Shown here piece by piece: positions 1 to 8,578 of a stretch of DNA of 64,000 bases (positions are counted from its first letter, which is position 1; the number at the start of each line of letters is the position of its first letter). The DNA is from Stenotrophomonas_A sp002429615 (GTDB lineage Bacteria > Pseudomonadota > Gammaproteobacteria > Xanthomonadales > Xanthomonadaceae), in the NCBI GenBank assembly GCA_031987425.1, contig DALZZL010000002.1, forward strand, positions 5,589 to 69,588, given 5' to 3'. The notes under the pieces are model-generated. The model was not told the DNA's origin. It worked only from the letters and a program-made list of their open reading frames with translations, and ran no database searches. The position numbers were made by a program, and so were the translations under genes.

Positions 1-1823
1 CCTCGGTGAAGCACTACGTCGGCGACGGCGGCACCACCGATGGCAAGGACCAGGGCGATACCCAGGTCACCGAGGCCGAGCTGCGCGACATCCACGCGGC
101 GGGCTATCCGCCGGCGATCGAAGCCGGTGCGCAGGCGGTGATGGCTTCGTTCAACAGCTTCCACGGCGAGAAGATGCACGGCTACAAGGCCATGCTCACC
201 GACGTGCTGAAGGACCGCATGAACTTCGGCGGCTTCGTGGTCGGCGACTGGAACGGCCACGGCCAGGTCAAGGGCTGCACCACCACTGATTGCCCGGCCG
301 CGTTCAACGCCGGCCTGGACATGGCGATGGCCTCCGACAGCTGGAAGGGCCTGTACGAGACCGAGCTGGCGGCGGTGAAGTCCGGCCAGATCACCCAGGA
401 GCGCCTGGACGACGCCGTGCGCCGCATCCTGCGCGTCAAGATGCGCCTGGGCCTGTTCGATGCGGGCAAGCCGTCGCAGCGTCCGCTGGGTGGCAAGTAC
501 GAGCTGCTTGGTTCGCCCGAACACCGCGCCATCGCCCGCCAGGCGGTGCGCGAGTCGCTGGTGCTGCTGAAGAACAACGGCGGCACGCTGCCGCTGGATC
601 CGCACAAGCGCATCCTGGTGGCCGGTGACGGCGCCAACGACATGGGCAAGCAGTCCGGCGGCTGGACGCTGAACTGGCAGGGCACCGGCACCACGCGCGC
701 CGATTACCCGAACGGCAACACCATCTGGGAAGGCCTGAAGCAGCAGATCGACGCGGCCGGCGGCAAGGCCGAGCTGGCGATCGATGGCCAGTACAAGGCC
801 AAGCCCGACGTGGCGGTGGTGGTGTTCGGCGAGAACCCGTATGCGGAGTTCCAGGGCGATATCGCCACCCTGCTGTACAAGCCGGGCGATGACAGCGACC
901 TGGAGCTGCTGAAGAAGTTCAAGGCCGAGGGCATCCCGGTGGTGGCGGTGTTCCTGAGCGGCCGCCCGCTGTGGATGAACCGCGAGATCAACACCGCCGA
1001 TGCGTTCGTGGCCGCCTGGCTGCCGGGCTCGGAAGGCGCCGGCATCGCCGACGTGATCCTGCGCAAGGCCGATGGCAGCGTGCAGAACGACTTCAAGGGC
1101 AAGCTGAGCTTCTCCTGGCCGCGCACCGCGGTGCAGTTCCACAACAACGTGGGCCAGAAGGACTATGACCCGCAGTTCGCCTTCGGCTACGGCCTGACCT
1201 ATGCCGACGAGGGCGAGCAGGCCAAGCTGTCCGAGGACTCGGGCGTGAGCGGCGACCAGTCCGCCGGCGGCGTGTACTTCAACCGCGGCAAGCCGGCGAT
1301 CGGCGTGGCGATGCAGCTGTCCAGCGCGACCCAGGCCGACATGCCGGCGACCACCGTGCCGGTGGGCCTGTCCGATGGCAGCCTGAAGATGAGCGCGGTC
1401 GACCACAAGGCGCAGGAAGATGCGCGCCGCCTGGTCTGGTCGGGTGCGACCGACGCGCGCGTGCAACTGGTGTCGGGCAAGGCGATCGACCTCAGCCGCG
1501 AGACCAACGGCGACATCCTGATGTACGTCACCCTGCGCCGCGACAGCGCGCTCACCGGCCCGCTGTGGCTGGGCGTGGGCTGTGGCCAGGGCTGTTCGGG
1601 CCAGGTCGATATCGGCAAGACCGTGGGCCAGCTGCCGGCCGGCGAGTGGAAGGTGCTGGCGGTGCCGCTGAAGTGCTTCCAGGCTGCCGGTGCGGATATG
1701 ACCAAGCTGGTGCAGCTGCCGTACCTGGCCAGCGCCGCGCAGGCCGATCTGTCGTTCTCGCGCATCGCGCTGGGCCAGAGCCAGGCCGACGTGGTCGCGG
1801 TGGACTGCGCGACCAGCAAGTAA
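1..1823 (+). CDS. Beta-glucosidase, glycoside hydrolase family 3 (5'-truncated by window)
   Basis: The frame is open from base 3 and enters inside the gene, so the signal peptide and much of the N-terminal barrel are missing. The visible part begins at the GH3 motif KHYVGDGGT. The catalytic nucleophile Asp of GFVVGDWNGH is at about 246-248. The (alpha/beta) sandwich domain follows (SLVLLKNNGGTLPL, then VVVFGENPYAE). A C-terminal beta-sandwich of about 150 residues resembles the ExoP-type galactose-binding domain. The family hydrolyses beta-1,4 or beta-1,3 glucans and cello-oligosaccharides, usually in the periplasm. The symporter downstream would fit uptake of the released sugar (inference). 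A strong terminator follows the stop codon. Confidence 0.93.
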   Translation, partial: SVKHYVGDGGTTDGKDQGDTQVTEAELRDIHAAGYPPAIEAGAQAVMASFNSFHGEKMHGYKAMLTDVLKDRMNFGGFVVGDWNGHGQVKGCTTTDCPAAFNAGLDMAMASDSWKGLYETELAAVKSGQITQERLDDAVRRILRVKMRLGLFDAGKPSQRPLGGKYELLGSPEHRAIARQAVRESLVLLKNNGGTLPLDPHKRILVAGDGANDMGKQSGGWTLNWQGTGTTRADYPNGNTIWEGLKQQIDAAGGKAELAIDGQYKAKPDVAVVVFGENPYAEFQGDIATLLYKPGDDSDLELLKKFKAEGIPVVAVFLSGRPLWMNREINTADAFVAAWLPGSEGAGIADVILRKADGSVQNDFKGKLSFSWPRTAVQFHNNVGQKDYDPQFAFGYGLTYADEGEQAKLSEDSGVSGDQSAGGVYFNRGKPAIGVAMQLSSATQADMPATTVPVGLSDGSLKMSAVDHKAQEDARRLVWSGATDARVQLVSGKAIDLSRETNGDILMYVTLRRDSALTGPLWLGVGCGQGCSGQVDIGKTVGQLPAGEWKVLAVPLKCFQAAGADMTKLVQLPYLASAAQADLSFSRIALGQSQADVVAVDCATSK

Positions 1824-1831
1824 GCAACGCC

Positions 1832-1866
1832 ACGCGCGGCGGCCGGGGAGGCCGCCGCGCGTTTTT
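1832..1866 (+). terminator. Intrinsic terminator after the GH3 gene
   Basis: Perfect 13-bp GC-rich stem (1832-1844 with 1850-1862), 5-nt loop GGGGA, then a run of five T. It separates the glucosidase from the symporter gene, so the symporter probably has its own promoter or depends on read-through. Confidence 0.88.
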
Positions 1867-1922
1867 CCAAGCAATGAGCCGACGCAGCCGCGCGCCGCGG
1901 GCGTCTGGCCGGGAGAAGTGCA

Positions 1923-3485
1923 GTGGGTCTGGCGACACTCGATATCGTGATCGTGCTGGTGTATCTGGCCGGCATCTTCGTGCTTGCGCAGTGGGTTTCG
2001 CGCGAGAAGGCAGGGCATGACAAGAGCGCGGAAGACTACTTCCTCGCCAGCAAGTCGCTGCCGTGGTGGGCGATCGGCGCTTCGCTGATCGCGGCGAACA
2101 TCTCCGCCGAGCAGATCATCGGCATGGCCGGTTCCGGCTATGCGATCGGCCTGGCGATCGCGTCCTACGAGTGGATGGCGGCGCTGACGCTGCTGATCGT
2201 GGGCAAGTTCTTCCTGCCGATCTTCCTGCGCAACGGCATCTACACCATGCCGCAGTTCCTGGAGCGGCGTTACGGCAACCGCATCCGCACGCTGATGGCG
2301 GTGTTCTGGCTCGGCCTGTACGTGTTCGTCAACCTGACCTCGATCCTGTGGCTGGGTTCGATCGCGGTGACCCAGGTCACCGGCATGGACCAGATGCTGG
2401 CGCTGGCGCTGATCGGCATCTTCGCGCTGCTGTACCAGCTGTACGGCGGCCTGAAGGCGGTGGCGCTGACCGACATCGTGCAGGTCTCGCTGCTGGTACT
2501 GGGCGGCCTGCTGGTGGCCGGCCTGACCCTGTCGCGCATCGGTGACGGCGCCGGCGTGGTGGAAGGCTTCAAGCACCTGTGGAATGCCCATCCGGAGCAC
2601 TTCCACATGATCCTGTCCAAGGACAACCCGTTCTACAAGGACCTGCCGGGCCTGAGCGTGCTGCTGGGCGGGCTGTGGATCATGAACATCAGCTACTGGG
2701 GCTTCAACCAGTACATCATCCAGCGCGCGCTGGCCGCCAAGAACATCGGCGAGGCGCAGAAGGGCATGGTGTTCGCCGCGTTCCTGAAGCTGCTGATGCC
2801 GGTGGTGATCGTGGTGCCGGGCATCGCCGCGGTGGTACTGGCGCCGGACCTGGCCAAGCCGGACCAGGCGTATCCGACCATGATGCAGCTGCTGCCCAGC
2901 GGCATCCTCGGCCTGGTGTTCGCGGCGCTGGTGGCGGCGATCGTGGCCTCGCTGGCGTCGAAGATCAATTCGGTGGCGACCATCTTCACCCTGGACTTCT
3001 ACGCCAAGTCGCGCCCGCAGGCCGACCAGAAGCACCTGGTGCGCGTGGGCCGCATCGTCGCCATCGTGGCGGTGATCGTCGGCATCCTCACCGCGCGTCC
3101 GCTGCTGGGTGGCTTCGACCAGGGCTTCCAGTACATCCAGGAGTTCACCGGCTTCTTCACCCCGGGCATCGTGGTGATCTTCATGCTGGGCCTGTTCTGG
3201 AAGCGCGCCAACGAAGCCGGCGCGCTGACCGCGGCGATCGGTTCGTTCGCGCTGTCGATCGTGTTCAAGCTGGCGTGGCCGTCGCTGCCGTTCATGGACC
3301 GCGTCGGCGTGGTGTTCCTGGCCTCGCTGGTGGCCGCGGTGCTGGTGTCGCTGGCGACCAAGGCGCAGCCGGATCGCGACATGATCCGTACCGACGACGT
3401 GCGCTACGGCACGCCGATGACCTTCAACATGGGCGCGGTGGGCGTGATCGCGATCCTGATCGCGCTGTACGCCGCGTTCTGGTGA
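1923..3485 (+). CDS. Sodium/solute symporter (SSS family, SGLT-like sugar transporter)
   Basis: A 520-residue inner-membrane protein with about 13-14 hydrophobic segments spread along its length. The N-terminus matches the SSS fold (SAEDYFLASKSLPWWAIGAS, then SAEQIIGMAGSGYAIGLAIA). The family couples Na+ to sugar, proline, pantothenate or similar solutes. The SLPWWAIGAS/NISAEQ region and the glucosidase neighbour favour a sugar substrate (inference). The start is GTG at 1923, chosen because GGGAGAAG lies just upstream and the first residues enter TM1 directly. A terminator follows at 3506. The exact substrate cannot be read from sequence. Confidence 0.9.
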   Translation: MGLATLDIVIVLVYLAGIFVLAQWVSREKAGHDKSAEDYFLASKSLPWWAIGASLIAANISAEQIIGMAGSGYAIGLAIASYEWMAALTLLIVGKFFLPIFLRNGIYTMPQFLERRYGNRIRTLMAVFWLGLYVFVNLTSILWLGSIAVTQVTGMDQMLALALIGIFALLYQLYGGLKAVALTDIVQVSLLVLGGLLVAGLTLSRIGDGAGVVEGFKHLWNAHPEHFHMILSKDNPFYKDLPGLSVLLGGLWIMNISYWGFNQYIIQRALAAKNIGEAQKGMVFAAFLKLLMPVVIVVPGIAAVVLAPDLAKPDQAYPTMMQLLPSGILGLVFAALVAAIVASLASKINSVATIFTLDFYAKSRPQADQKHLVRVGRIVAIVAVIVGILTARPLLGGFDQGFQYIQEFTGFFTPGIVVIFMLGLFWKRANEAGALTAAIGSFALSIVFKLAWPSLPFMDRVGVVFLASLVAAVLVSLATKAQPDRDMIRTDDVRYGTPMTFNMGAVGVIAILIALYAAFW

Positions 3486-3505
3486 GTGGGCGCTGATGTG
3501 GAACG

Positions 3506-3538
3506 AAGAAGGCCGCCCTCGGGCGGCCTTCTTGTTTT
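3506..3538 (+). terminator. Intrinsic terminator after the symporter gene
   Basis: Perfect 13-bp stem (3506-3518 with 3521-3533) closed by a very small loop, followed by GTTTT. It lies in the convergent gap before the regA-like gene. Confidence 0.88.
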
Positions 3539-3579
3539 GGGGTGTCCGGGCAGCGGGTGATCTCCGACACCCCCTCCCT

Positions 3580-3639
3580 GTAGGAGCGGCTTCAGCCGCG
3601 ACCCGACCATCCAGCAGTCGCGGCTGAAGCCGCTCCTAC
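3580..3639. repeat. REP inverted pair (GTAG type), copy 1
   Basis: Two 23-bp arms (3580-3602 and 3617-3639), exact reverse complements, separated by 14 bp. Each arm begins GTAGGAGCGGCTTCAGCCGC and is itself hyphenated-palindromic (GCGGCTTCAGCCGC). The same arm recurs at 7662, 7755, 42941, 50031, 50070 and 55171. It resembles the GTAG-headed REPs described in Stenotrophomonas (SMAG elements; recalled, not checked). Confidence 0.9.
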
Positions 3640-3658
3640 AAGAACGACAACGATCGCC

Positions 3659-4219
3659 TCAGCGCCCCGGGCTCGGCCGCTTGGTCAGCTTGCGCTGCAG
3701 CGAACGCCGGTGCATGCCCAGCAACCGCGCCGCGGCCGAGATATTCCCGCCGGTCTCGTGCAGCGCCTGCTGGATGTGTTCCCACTGCAGGCGGCTGAGC
3801 GGCGTCATCATCTCCGGCGTGCTGTCCTCGCCCTCGGCTTCCGGCAGTTCCTCGTCATCCTCGCCCAGTGCGCGCAGGATGGTCGGGATGTTCGCCGGCT
3901 TGGGCAGGTAATCGTCCGCGCCCTGCTTGATCGCTTCCACCGCGGTGGCGATGCTGGCGTAGCCGGTGACCAGCAGGATGCGCATGTCGGCGCGGATCGC
4001 CCGCAGCGGCTGGATCAGGGTCAGGCCCGAATCCTGGCCGAGCTTGAGGTCGATCAGCGCGAAGTCCGGCCGCGACTGCCGTGCCACGCTCAGCGCGCTG
4101 GCCGCGTCGCTGGCGGTCACCGTCTCCACGCCATGCCGCGCCAGACTGCGCTGCAGCGTGCGCAGGTACAGCGCGTCGTCATCGACCAGCAGGCCCAGGT
4201 GGGTGGTGGGCGTGCTCAC
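3659..4219 (-). CDS. regA: Response regulator of the RegA/PrrA/ActR redox family
   Basis: 186 residues. An N-terminal receiver domain (about 8-120) has the acidic pocket D13-D15, phospho-acceptor D57 (FALIDLKLG) and the switch/lysine region LLVTGYAS and YLPKP. An acidic linker follows, then a Fis-type helix-turn-helix (about 158-180, GGNISAAARLLGMHRRSLQR), the diagnostic RegA/PrrA C-terminus. The frame stays open upstream, but GTG at 4219 is preferred: it has GGGAG upstream and gives the family length. It lies 95 nt downstream of its cognate kinase. Family members activate respiratory and redox genes when oxygen falls. The regulon here is unknown. Confidence 0.9.
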   Translation of the reverse strand: MSTPTTHLGLLVDDDALYLRTLQRSLARHGVETVTASDAASALSVARQSRPDFALIDLKLGQDSGLTLIQPLRAIRADMRILLVTGYASIATAVEAIKQGADDYLPKPANIPTILRALGEDDEELPEAEGEDSTPEMMTPLSRLQWEHIQQALHETGGNISAAARLLGMHRRSLQRKLTKRPSPGR

Positions 4220-4314
4220 GGCCGGGCTCCCGGCGCCGAGCAGCGCGGGTGAGGGTGGGGCGGCGTGCGCGCCGATCGAAATGCCACGGGAATCTCCTTG
4301 CTGCTGCCACGGGT

Positions 4315-5547
4315 TCACGACGTCGTCTCCTCCGCCACCGGCAGCGGCAGGCGGAAACCCACCCGCGCACCACTGCCCTGGGCAGGTTGCATCCACAGTT
4401 CACCGGCCAGACGCTCGACGGTGGCATGCGACAGGGCCAGGCCGACGCCCATCCCGTGCCGCTTGCCGCTGTCGAACAGGGTATTGGGCAGGGTGGCCTT
4501 GGCGGTGTCGAAGCCAGCCCCATAATCGCGCACTTCGCCGAGCAGTTGGCCGCCGGCGATGCGCAGTTCCAGATCCACGCGGGGCCGGCCGGCACGTTCG
4601 CTGGCGTCGGCGGCGTTGTTCAGCAGCACCATCAGCAGGTGGCCCACGCCCGGTTCCAGGCGCAGCGGCATCGGTGCATCGAGATTGCGCTGCAGCTGCA
4701 CGTTGGGCCGCACCAGGCGCCACTGCGCCAGCACTTCCTGCACGGTCACCGCTTCCTGCGCATTGCTGCGGTCGGCCGGCGCGGCCAGTGCCAGCACGCG
4801 CTCATGGCACAGCACCAGCAGCTCGCGCAGCGTATCGAGGTCCTCGCGCAGTTCGCCCTGCTGGGATTGTTCGGCGATGTCGTCCACCAGCAGGGTCATC
4901 GTCGCCAGCGGGGTGTTCAGTTCGTGCGCCACCGAGGCGGCGTGGGTGGCCAGGGTGACGATGCCCTCGTTGCGGGCGAAGCGTTCGCGCAGCGTGGCCA
5001 GTTCCTGCTCGCGCCGACGCAGCGAGAACGCCAGCCGGGTGGTGAACACCACCACCACCACCGAGCACAGCAGGAAGTTCAGCGCCACGCCGCACAGGTA
5101 GAGCACGCGCGGGTCCACATGGCCGGCCGGCAGCGGCAGGCCGAACGTGGCGCTGAGCGCGTAGCCGAGCACGCAGGCCGCGGCCACCGCCAGGCCCCAG
5201 GCCAGCGGCAGGGCGAACGCGGCCAAGGCGATCAGCACCAGGAACAGCGAGCCGAACGGGTTGGCGATGCCGCCGCTCCAGCCGATCATCCAGGTCAGCA
5301 CGACCACATCGACCAGCACGTGGCCGAAGGCGGTGGCGGGGCCGATCGGCCGCTCCAGCCCGACCCGCCAGCGCGCATACAGGTTGAACACCGCCAGCGC
5401 GGCGACGCCCGCCCACAGCGGCGGCTGCGGCAGGGCCATGCCCAGTGCCCAGGTCGCGACCAGGATGGTGACGGCCTGGCCGGCGGTGGCCAGCCAGCGC
5501 AGGCTGCACAGGGTGCGGAGGAAGGAGGCGTTGTTGCTGTTGTCCAT
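4315..5547 (-). CDS. regB: Sensor histidine kinase RegB/PrrB type, quinone-sensing
   Basis: 410 residues. About six transmembrane segments (20-170) include GGIANPF at 92-98, the invariant RegB motif linked to ubiquinone binding. The H-box holds the phospho-accepting H208 (SVAHELNTPLATM), followed by N, G1 and G2 boxes (LLNNAADAS, VRDYGAGF, GMGVGLALSH). C247 in the dimerisation region is a candidate for the redox cysteine described in Rhodobacter RegB; the positional match is inference. The kinase gene precedes the regulator gene on the same strand. It is divergent from ispG, with 147 bp between them. Confidence 0.92.
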   Translation of the reverse strand: MDNSNNASFLRTLCSLRWLATAGQAVTILVATWALGMALPQPPLWAGVAALAVFNLYARWRVGLERPIGPATAFGHVLVDVVVLTWMIGWSGGIANPFGSLFLVLIALAAFALPLAWGLAVAAACVLGYALSATFGLPLPAGHVDPRVLYLCGVALNFLLCSVVVVVFTTRLAFSLRRREQELATLRERFARNEGIVTLATHAASVAHELNTPLATMTLLVDDIAEQSQQGELREDLDTLRELLVLCHERVLALAAPADRSNAQEAVTVQEVLAQWRLVRPNVQLQRNLDAPMPLRLEPGVGHLLMVLLNNAADASERAGRPRVDLELRIAGGQLLGEVRDYGAGFDTAKATLPNTLFDSGKRHGMGVGLALSHATVERLAGELWMQPAQGSGARVGFRLPLPVAEETTS

Positions 5548-5694
5548 CAGGGCGCCATGCTATGCGGTCGCGCGCGGTGACGCATGCGACAGTCTGTCAC
5601 AGCGCATGACGGGCACCGGCAGGGCGCGCGGGCCGGGGAGGCACCGGCGACGGAAGTTGGCGCGCATTGGGCCGGCTCGCACTAAAATGGGGGC

Positions 5695-6960
5695 ATGCAT
5701 GACGCCGTGACCCGCCCAACCCCGCCCGCCGAGACCGGCGCCTGGCCCCGTCGCCTGACCCAGCCGGTCCGTATCGGCAATGTCACCGTCGGCGGCGGCA
5801 AGCCGGTGGTGGTGCAGTCGATGACCAACACCGACACCGCCGACGTCGCCGCCAGCGTCAAGCAGGTCGCCGAGCTGTGGCGCGCCGGGTCGGAAATGGT
5901 GCGCCTGACGGTCAACAACCCGGAGTCCGCCGCGGCGATTCCGCGCATCGTCGACAAGCTGGCGATGATGGGCATCGAGGTGCCGCTGATCGGCGACTTC
6001 CACTACAACGGCCACCAGCTGCTGACCGGCGAGCCGGCCTGTGCCGAAGCGCTGGCCAAGTACCGCATCAACCCGGGCAACGTCGGCTTCGGCAAGAAGA
6101 AGGACCTGCAGTTCGCCCAGCTGATCGAGTTCGCCATCCGCTACGGCAAGCCGGTGCGCATCGGCGCCAACTGGGGCTCGCTGGACCAGAGCCTGGCCGC
6201 GCAGCTGATGGACGAGAACTCGCGCCGCGAGCAGCCCTGGGATGCCGGCCGCGTGCTGCGCGAGGCGCTGATCCGCTCGGCGGTGGACTCGGCCGAACGC
6301 GCGGTGGAGCTGGGCCTGGCGCGCGATCGCATCGTGCTGTCGGCCAAGGTGTCCGGCGTGCAGGAGCTGATCGCGGTGTATCGCGACATGTCCGCGCGCT
6401 GCGACTTCGCGCTGCACCTGGGCCTGACCGAGGCCGGTATCGGCAGCAAGGGCATCGTCGCCTCGGCGGCGGCGTTGTCGGTGCTGCTGCAGGAAGGTAT
6501 CGGCGACACCATCCGCATCTCGCTGACGCCCGAGCCGGGGCAGTCGCGCACGCAGGAAGTGATCGTCGCGCAGGAACTGCTGCAGACCACCGGCCAGCGC
6601 GCCTTCACCCCGCTGGTCACCGCCTGCCCGGGCTGCGGGCGCACCACCTCCGAATTCTTCCAGGAGCTGGCCAAGGTCGTGCAGAACCATGTGCGCGGGC
6701 GCATGCCGGAGTGGAAGATCAGCCATCCGGGCGCGGAGAACATGACCCTGGCGGTGATGGGCTGCGTGGTCAACGGGCCAGGCGAATCGCGCCACGCCAA
6801 CATCGGCATCTCGCTGCCGGGCACGGGCGAGGCGCCGTCCGCGCCGGTGTTCGTGGATGGCGAGAAGAAGGTGACGCTGCGTGGCGAGAACATCGCGCAG
6901 GAGTTCGTCGCGCTGATCGACGAGTACGTCGAAACCCGCTATGCCCGTCCGGCCGGCTGA
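5695..6960 (+). CDS. ispG: 4-hydroxy-3-methylbut-2-enyl diphosphate synthase (IspG/GcpE)
   Basis: 421 residues, normal for the bacterial two-domain form. It converts methylerythritol cyclodiphosphate to HMBPP in the cytosolic MEP isoprenoid pathway. The TIM-barrel domain starts at about 20 (IGNVTVGGGKPVVVQSMTNT). The C-terminal [4Fe-4S] domain has Cys311 and Cys314 (CPGCGRTT) and Cys357 (MGCVVNGPGE), with the conserved Glu after it. The start is the first ATG of ATGCATGAC. Its last 20 nt overlap the PAP2 gene, so the two are probably co-transcribed. Confidence 0.97.
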   Translation: MHDAVTRPTPPAETGAWPRRLTQPVRIGNVTVGGGKPVVVQSMTNTDTADVAASVKQVAELWRAGSEMVRLTVNNPESAAAIPRIVDKLAMMGIEVPLIGDFHYNGHQLLTGEPACAEALAKYRINPGNVGFGKKKDLQFAQLIEFAIRYGKPVRIGANWGSLDQSLAAQLMDENSRREQPWDAGRVLREALIRSAVDSAERAVELGLARDRIVLSAKVSGVQELIAVYRDMSARCDFALHLGLTEAGIGSKGIVASAAALSVLLQEGIGDTIRISLTPEPGQSRTQEVIVAQELLQTTGQRAFTPLVTACPGCGRTTSEFFQELAKVVQNHVRGRMPEWKISHPGAENMTLAVMGCVVNGPGESRHANIGISLPGTGEAPSAPVFVDGEKKVTLRGENIAQEFVALIDEYVETRYARPAG

Positions 6961-7648
6961 GAGCCCGGCCGGATTCCGTCACTGGCTGGGCCGCAACGCC
7001 TGGCGCATCGTGCTGCTGTTCGGTGGCGTGCTGCTGCCGCTGGGCGTGTTCGCCAGCCTGGCCGATGAAGTCCACGAACTGGAAAACTTCTTCTTCGACG
7101 ATCCGCTGCTGTGGCGGCTGCGCGGCTGGGCGACGCCCGCGCTGGACGGCGCGTTCGTGCTGGTCTCGAAGCTGGGTTACCAGTGGGGGCTGATTCCGGT
7201 CGACACGCTGATCGTGCTGGTGCTGCTGGGCATGCGGCGCTGGCGCGAGGCGACGTTCGCGTTGCTGGGGTTCGTGGGGTCGGCGATGTTGAATATCGGG
7301 GCCAAGCAGTTCTTCCAGCGTGAGCGGCCGAGCCTGTGGGAGTCGATCGCGCCGGAAAGCACCTTCAGTTTCCCCAGCGGGCATGCGATGGGCTCGATGA
7401 CGCTGGCCGCGGTGCTGGTGGCGCTGGCGTGGCGCACGCGCTGGCGCTGGCCGGTGGCCTGCATGGCGGGGGCTTTCGTCCTGCTGGTGGGGGTATCGCG
7501 CGTGTACCTAGGGGTGCATTACCCCTCGGACATCCTGGCCGGCTGGTGCGCGGCGCTGGCCTGGGTGACCGGCTTGTACCTGGTGCTGTTCCGTGGGCAT
7601 CGGCGGCCGTGGCGGCGGCATCGAGCGGTGTCGCCGCCGTCGCTGTAG
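6941..7648 (+). CDS. PAP2-family membrane phosphatase
   Basis: 235 residues with about six hydrophobic segments. All three PAP2 signatures are present: KQFFQRERP (about 125-133), PSGH (about 145-148) and SRVYLGVHYPSD (about 187-198). The family dephosphorylates lipid phosphates such as undecaprenyl pyrophosphate, phosphatidylglycerol phosphate or phosphatidate at the inner membrane. The start ATG lies inside the end of ispG, in another frame. Coupling with an isoprenoid gene would suit a polyprenyl-diphosphate substrate, but that is inference. Confidence 0.9.
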   Translation: MPVRPAESPAGFRHWLGRNAWRIVLLFGGVLLPLGVFASLADEVHELENFFFDDPLLWRLRGWATPALDGAFVLVSKLGYQWGLIPVDTLIVLVLLGMRRWREATFALLGFVGSAMLNIGAKQFFQRERPSLWESIAPESTFSFPSGHAMGSMTLAAVLVALAWRTRWRWPVACMAGAFVLLVGVSRVYLGVHYPSDILAGWCAALAWVTGLYLVLFRGHRRPWRRHRAVSPPSL

Positions 7649-7661
7649 GCTGTTCCTTGTT

Positions 7662-7777
7662 GTAGGAGCGGCTTCAGCCGCGACCGCCATCCAACAGCCC
7701 GCGACGCTGCTTGTCCGGGCTGTTAAGCCTCTCCCACAAAGGAAGATGTCCGCGGTCGCGGCTGAAGCCGCTCCTAC
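7662..7777. repeat. REP composite element, copy 2
   Basis: Two 23-bp REP arms (7662-7684 forward, 7755-7777 reverse) identical to those at 3580, with about 70 bp between them. The interior holds its own 9-bp inverted repeat (7693-7701 with 7716-7724) and a decayed unit ending CCCACAAAGG. A similar decayed unit appears in copy 3 at 42978-43022. It sits between the convergent PAP2 and racemase genes. Confidence 0.88.
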
Positions 7778-7828
7778 AAAAAAATTCGCAGGACGCGGCG
7801 AGAGAGCAGAGGGCCGGCTGATCAAAGA

Positions 7829-8578
7829 TCAACCCAGGCTACGCAGCGCCGCCGCCTCAGCATGCAGCAGCGCGGTATCCAGCAGCGGCACCGTCGCATC
7901 CGCCGCGCCCACCAGCAGCGCGATCTCCGTGCAGCCCAGCACCACCGCCCCGGCACCCTGCGCGACCAGCGCGGCGATCACCTCGCGGAAACGCTGCCGC
8001 GACGCCTCGCGCAGCACGCCCACGCACAGTTCCTCGTAGATGATGCGGTGCACGTCCGCCCGCGCTTCGGCCTCCGGCACGATCACCTCGAACCCCCGCG
8101 CCTCCAGCCGCTCGCGATAGAACGGCTGCTCCATCGTGAAGCGCGTGCCGAGCAGCCCCACGCGCGCGATATCCAGCGCCGCGAGCGCGTCGGCCGTGGG
8201 ATCGGCGATATGCAGCAGGCGCAGCGGCGTGGCCGCCTCGATCGCGCCGGCCACGCGGTGCATGGTGTTGGTGCACAACACCAGGAAATCCGCACCGCCG
8301 GCCCGCAGCGCGCGCGCCGCATCGGCCAGCGCCTCGCCGGCCGCGTCCCAGTCGCCGGCATGCTGCAACGCTTCGATGTCGGCGAAGTCCACGCTGTACA
8401 GCAGCAGCCGCGCCGAATGCAGCCCGCCACACTCGCGGCGGACCACCTCGTTGATATGGCGGTAGTAGGGCAGGGTGGATTCCCAGCTCATGCCGCCGAT
8501 CAGGCCGATCATGCGCTGGGGCGTCCGGGCGGGGTGGGGTGCGACGGGATCGGTGGCCATGTGGCCACTGTAGTTCAT
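7829..8578 (-). CDS. Aspartate/glutamate racemase family protein
   Basis: 249 residues. The core starts IGLIGGMSWEST, typical of YgeA/aspartate-racemase proteins. Both catalytic cysteines are visible: C102 (VLCTNTMH) and C216 (LGCTEIAL). The family interconverts L- and D-amino acids without PLP. ATG at 8578 is chosen because it overlaps the stop of the upstream EamA gene as ATGA; ATG at 8560 is an alternative. It is last in the pyrD-murB-EamA run, so a D-amino-acid role near cell-wall synthesis is tempting. Substrate specificity cannot be read here. Confidence 0.9.
   Translation of the reverse strand: MNYSGHMATDPVAPHPARTPQRMIGLIGGMSWESTLPYYRHINEVVRRECGGLHSARLLLYSVDFADIEALQHAGDWDAAGEALADAARALRAGGADFLVLCTNTMHRVAGAIEAATPLRLLHIADPTADALAALDIARVGLLGTRFTMEQPFYRERLEARGFEVIVPEAEARADVHRIIYEELCVGVLREASRQRFREVIAALVAQGAGAVVLGCTEIALLVGAADATVPLLDTALLHAEAAALRSLG

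Noticed and set aside
4220..4396. N-terminal extension of the RegA-like regulator
   Set aside because: Pro/Gly-rich, overlaps the end of the kinase gene, and a good start with a ribosome-binding site exists at 4219.
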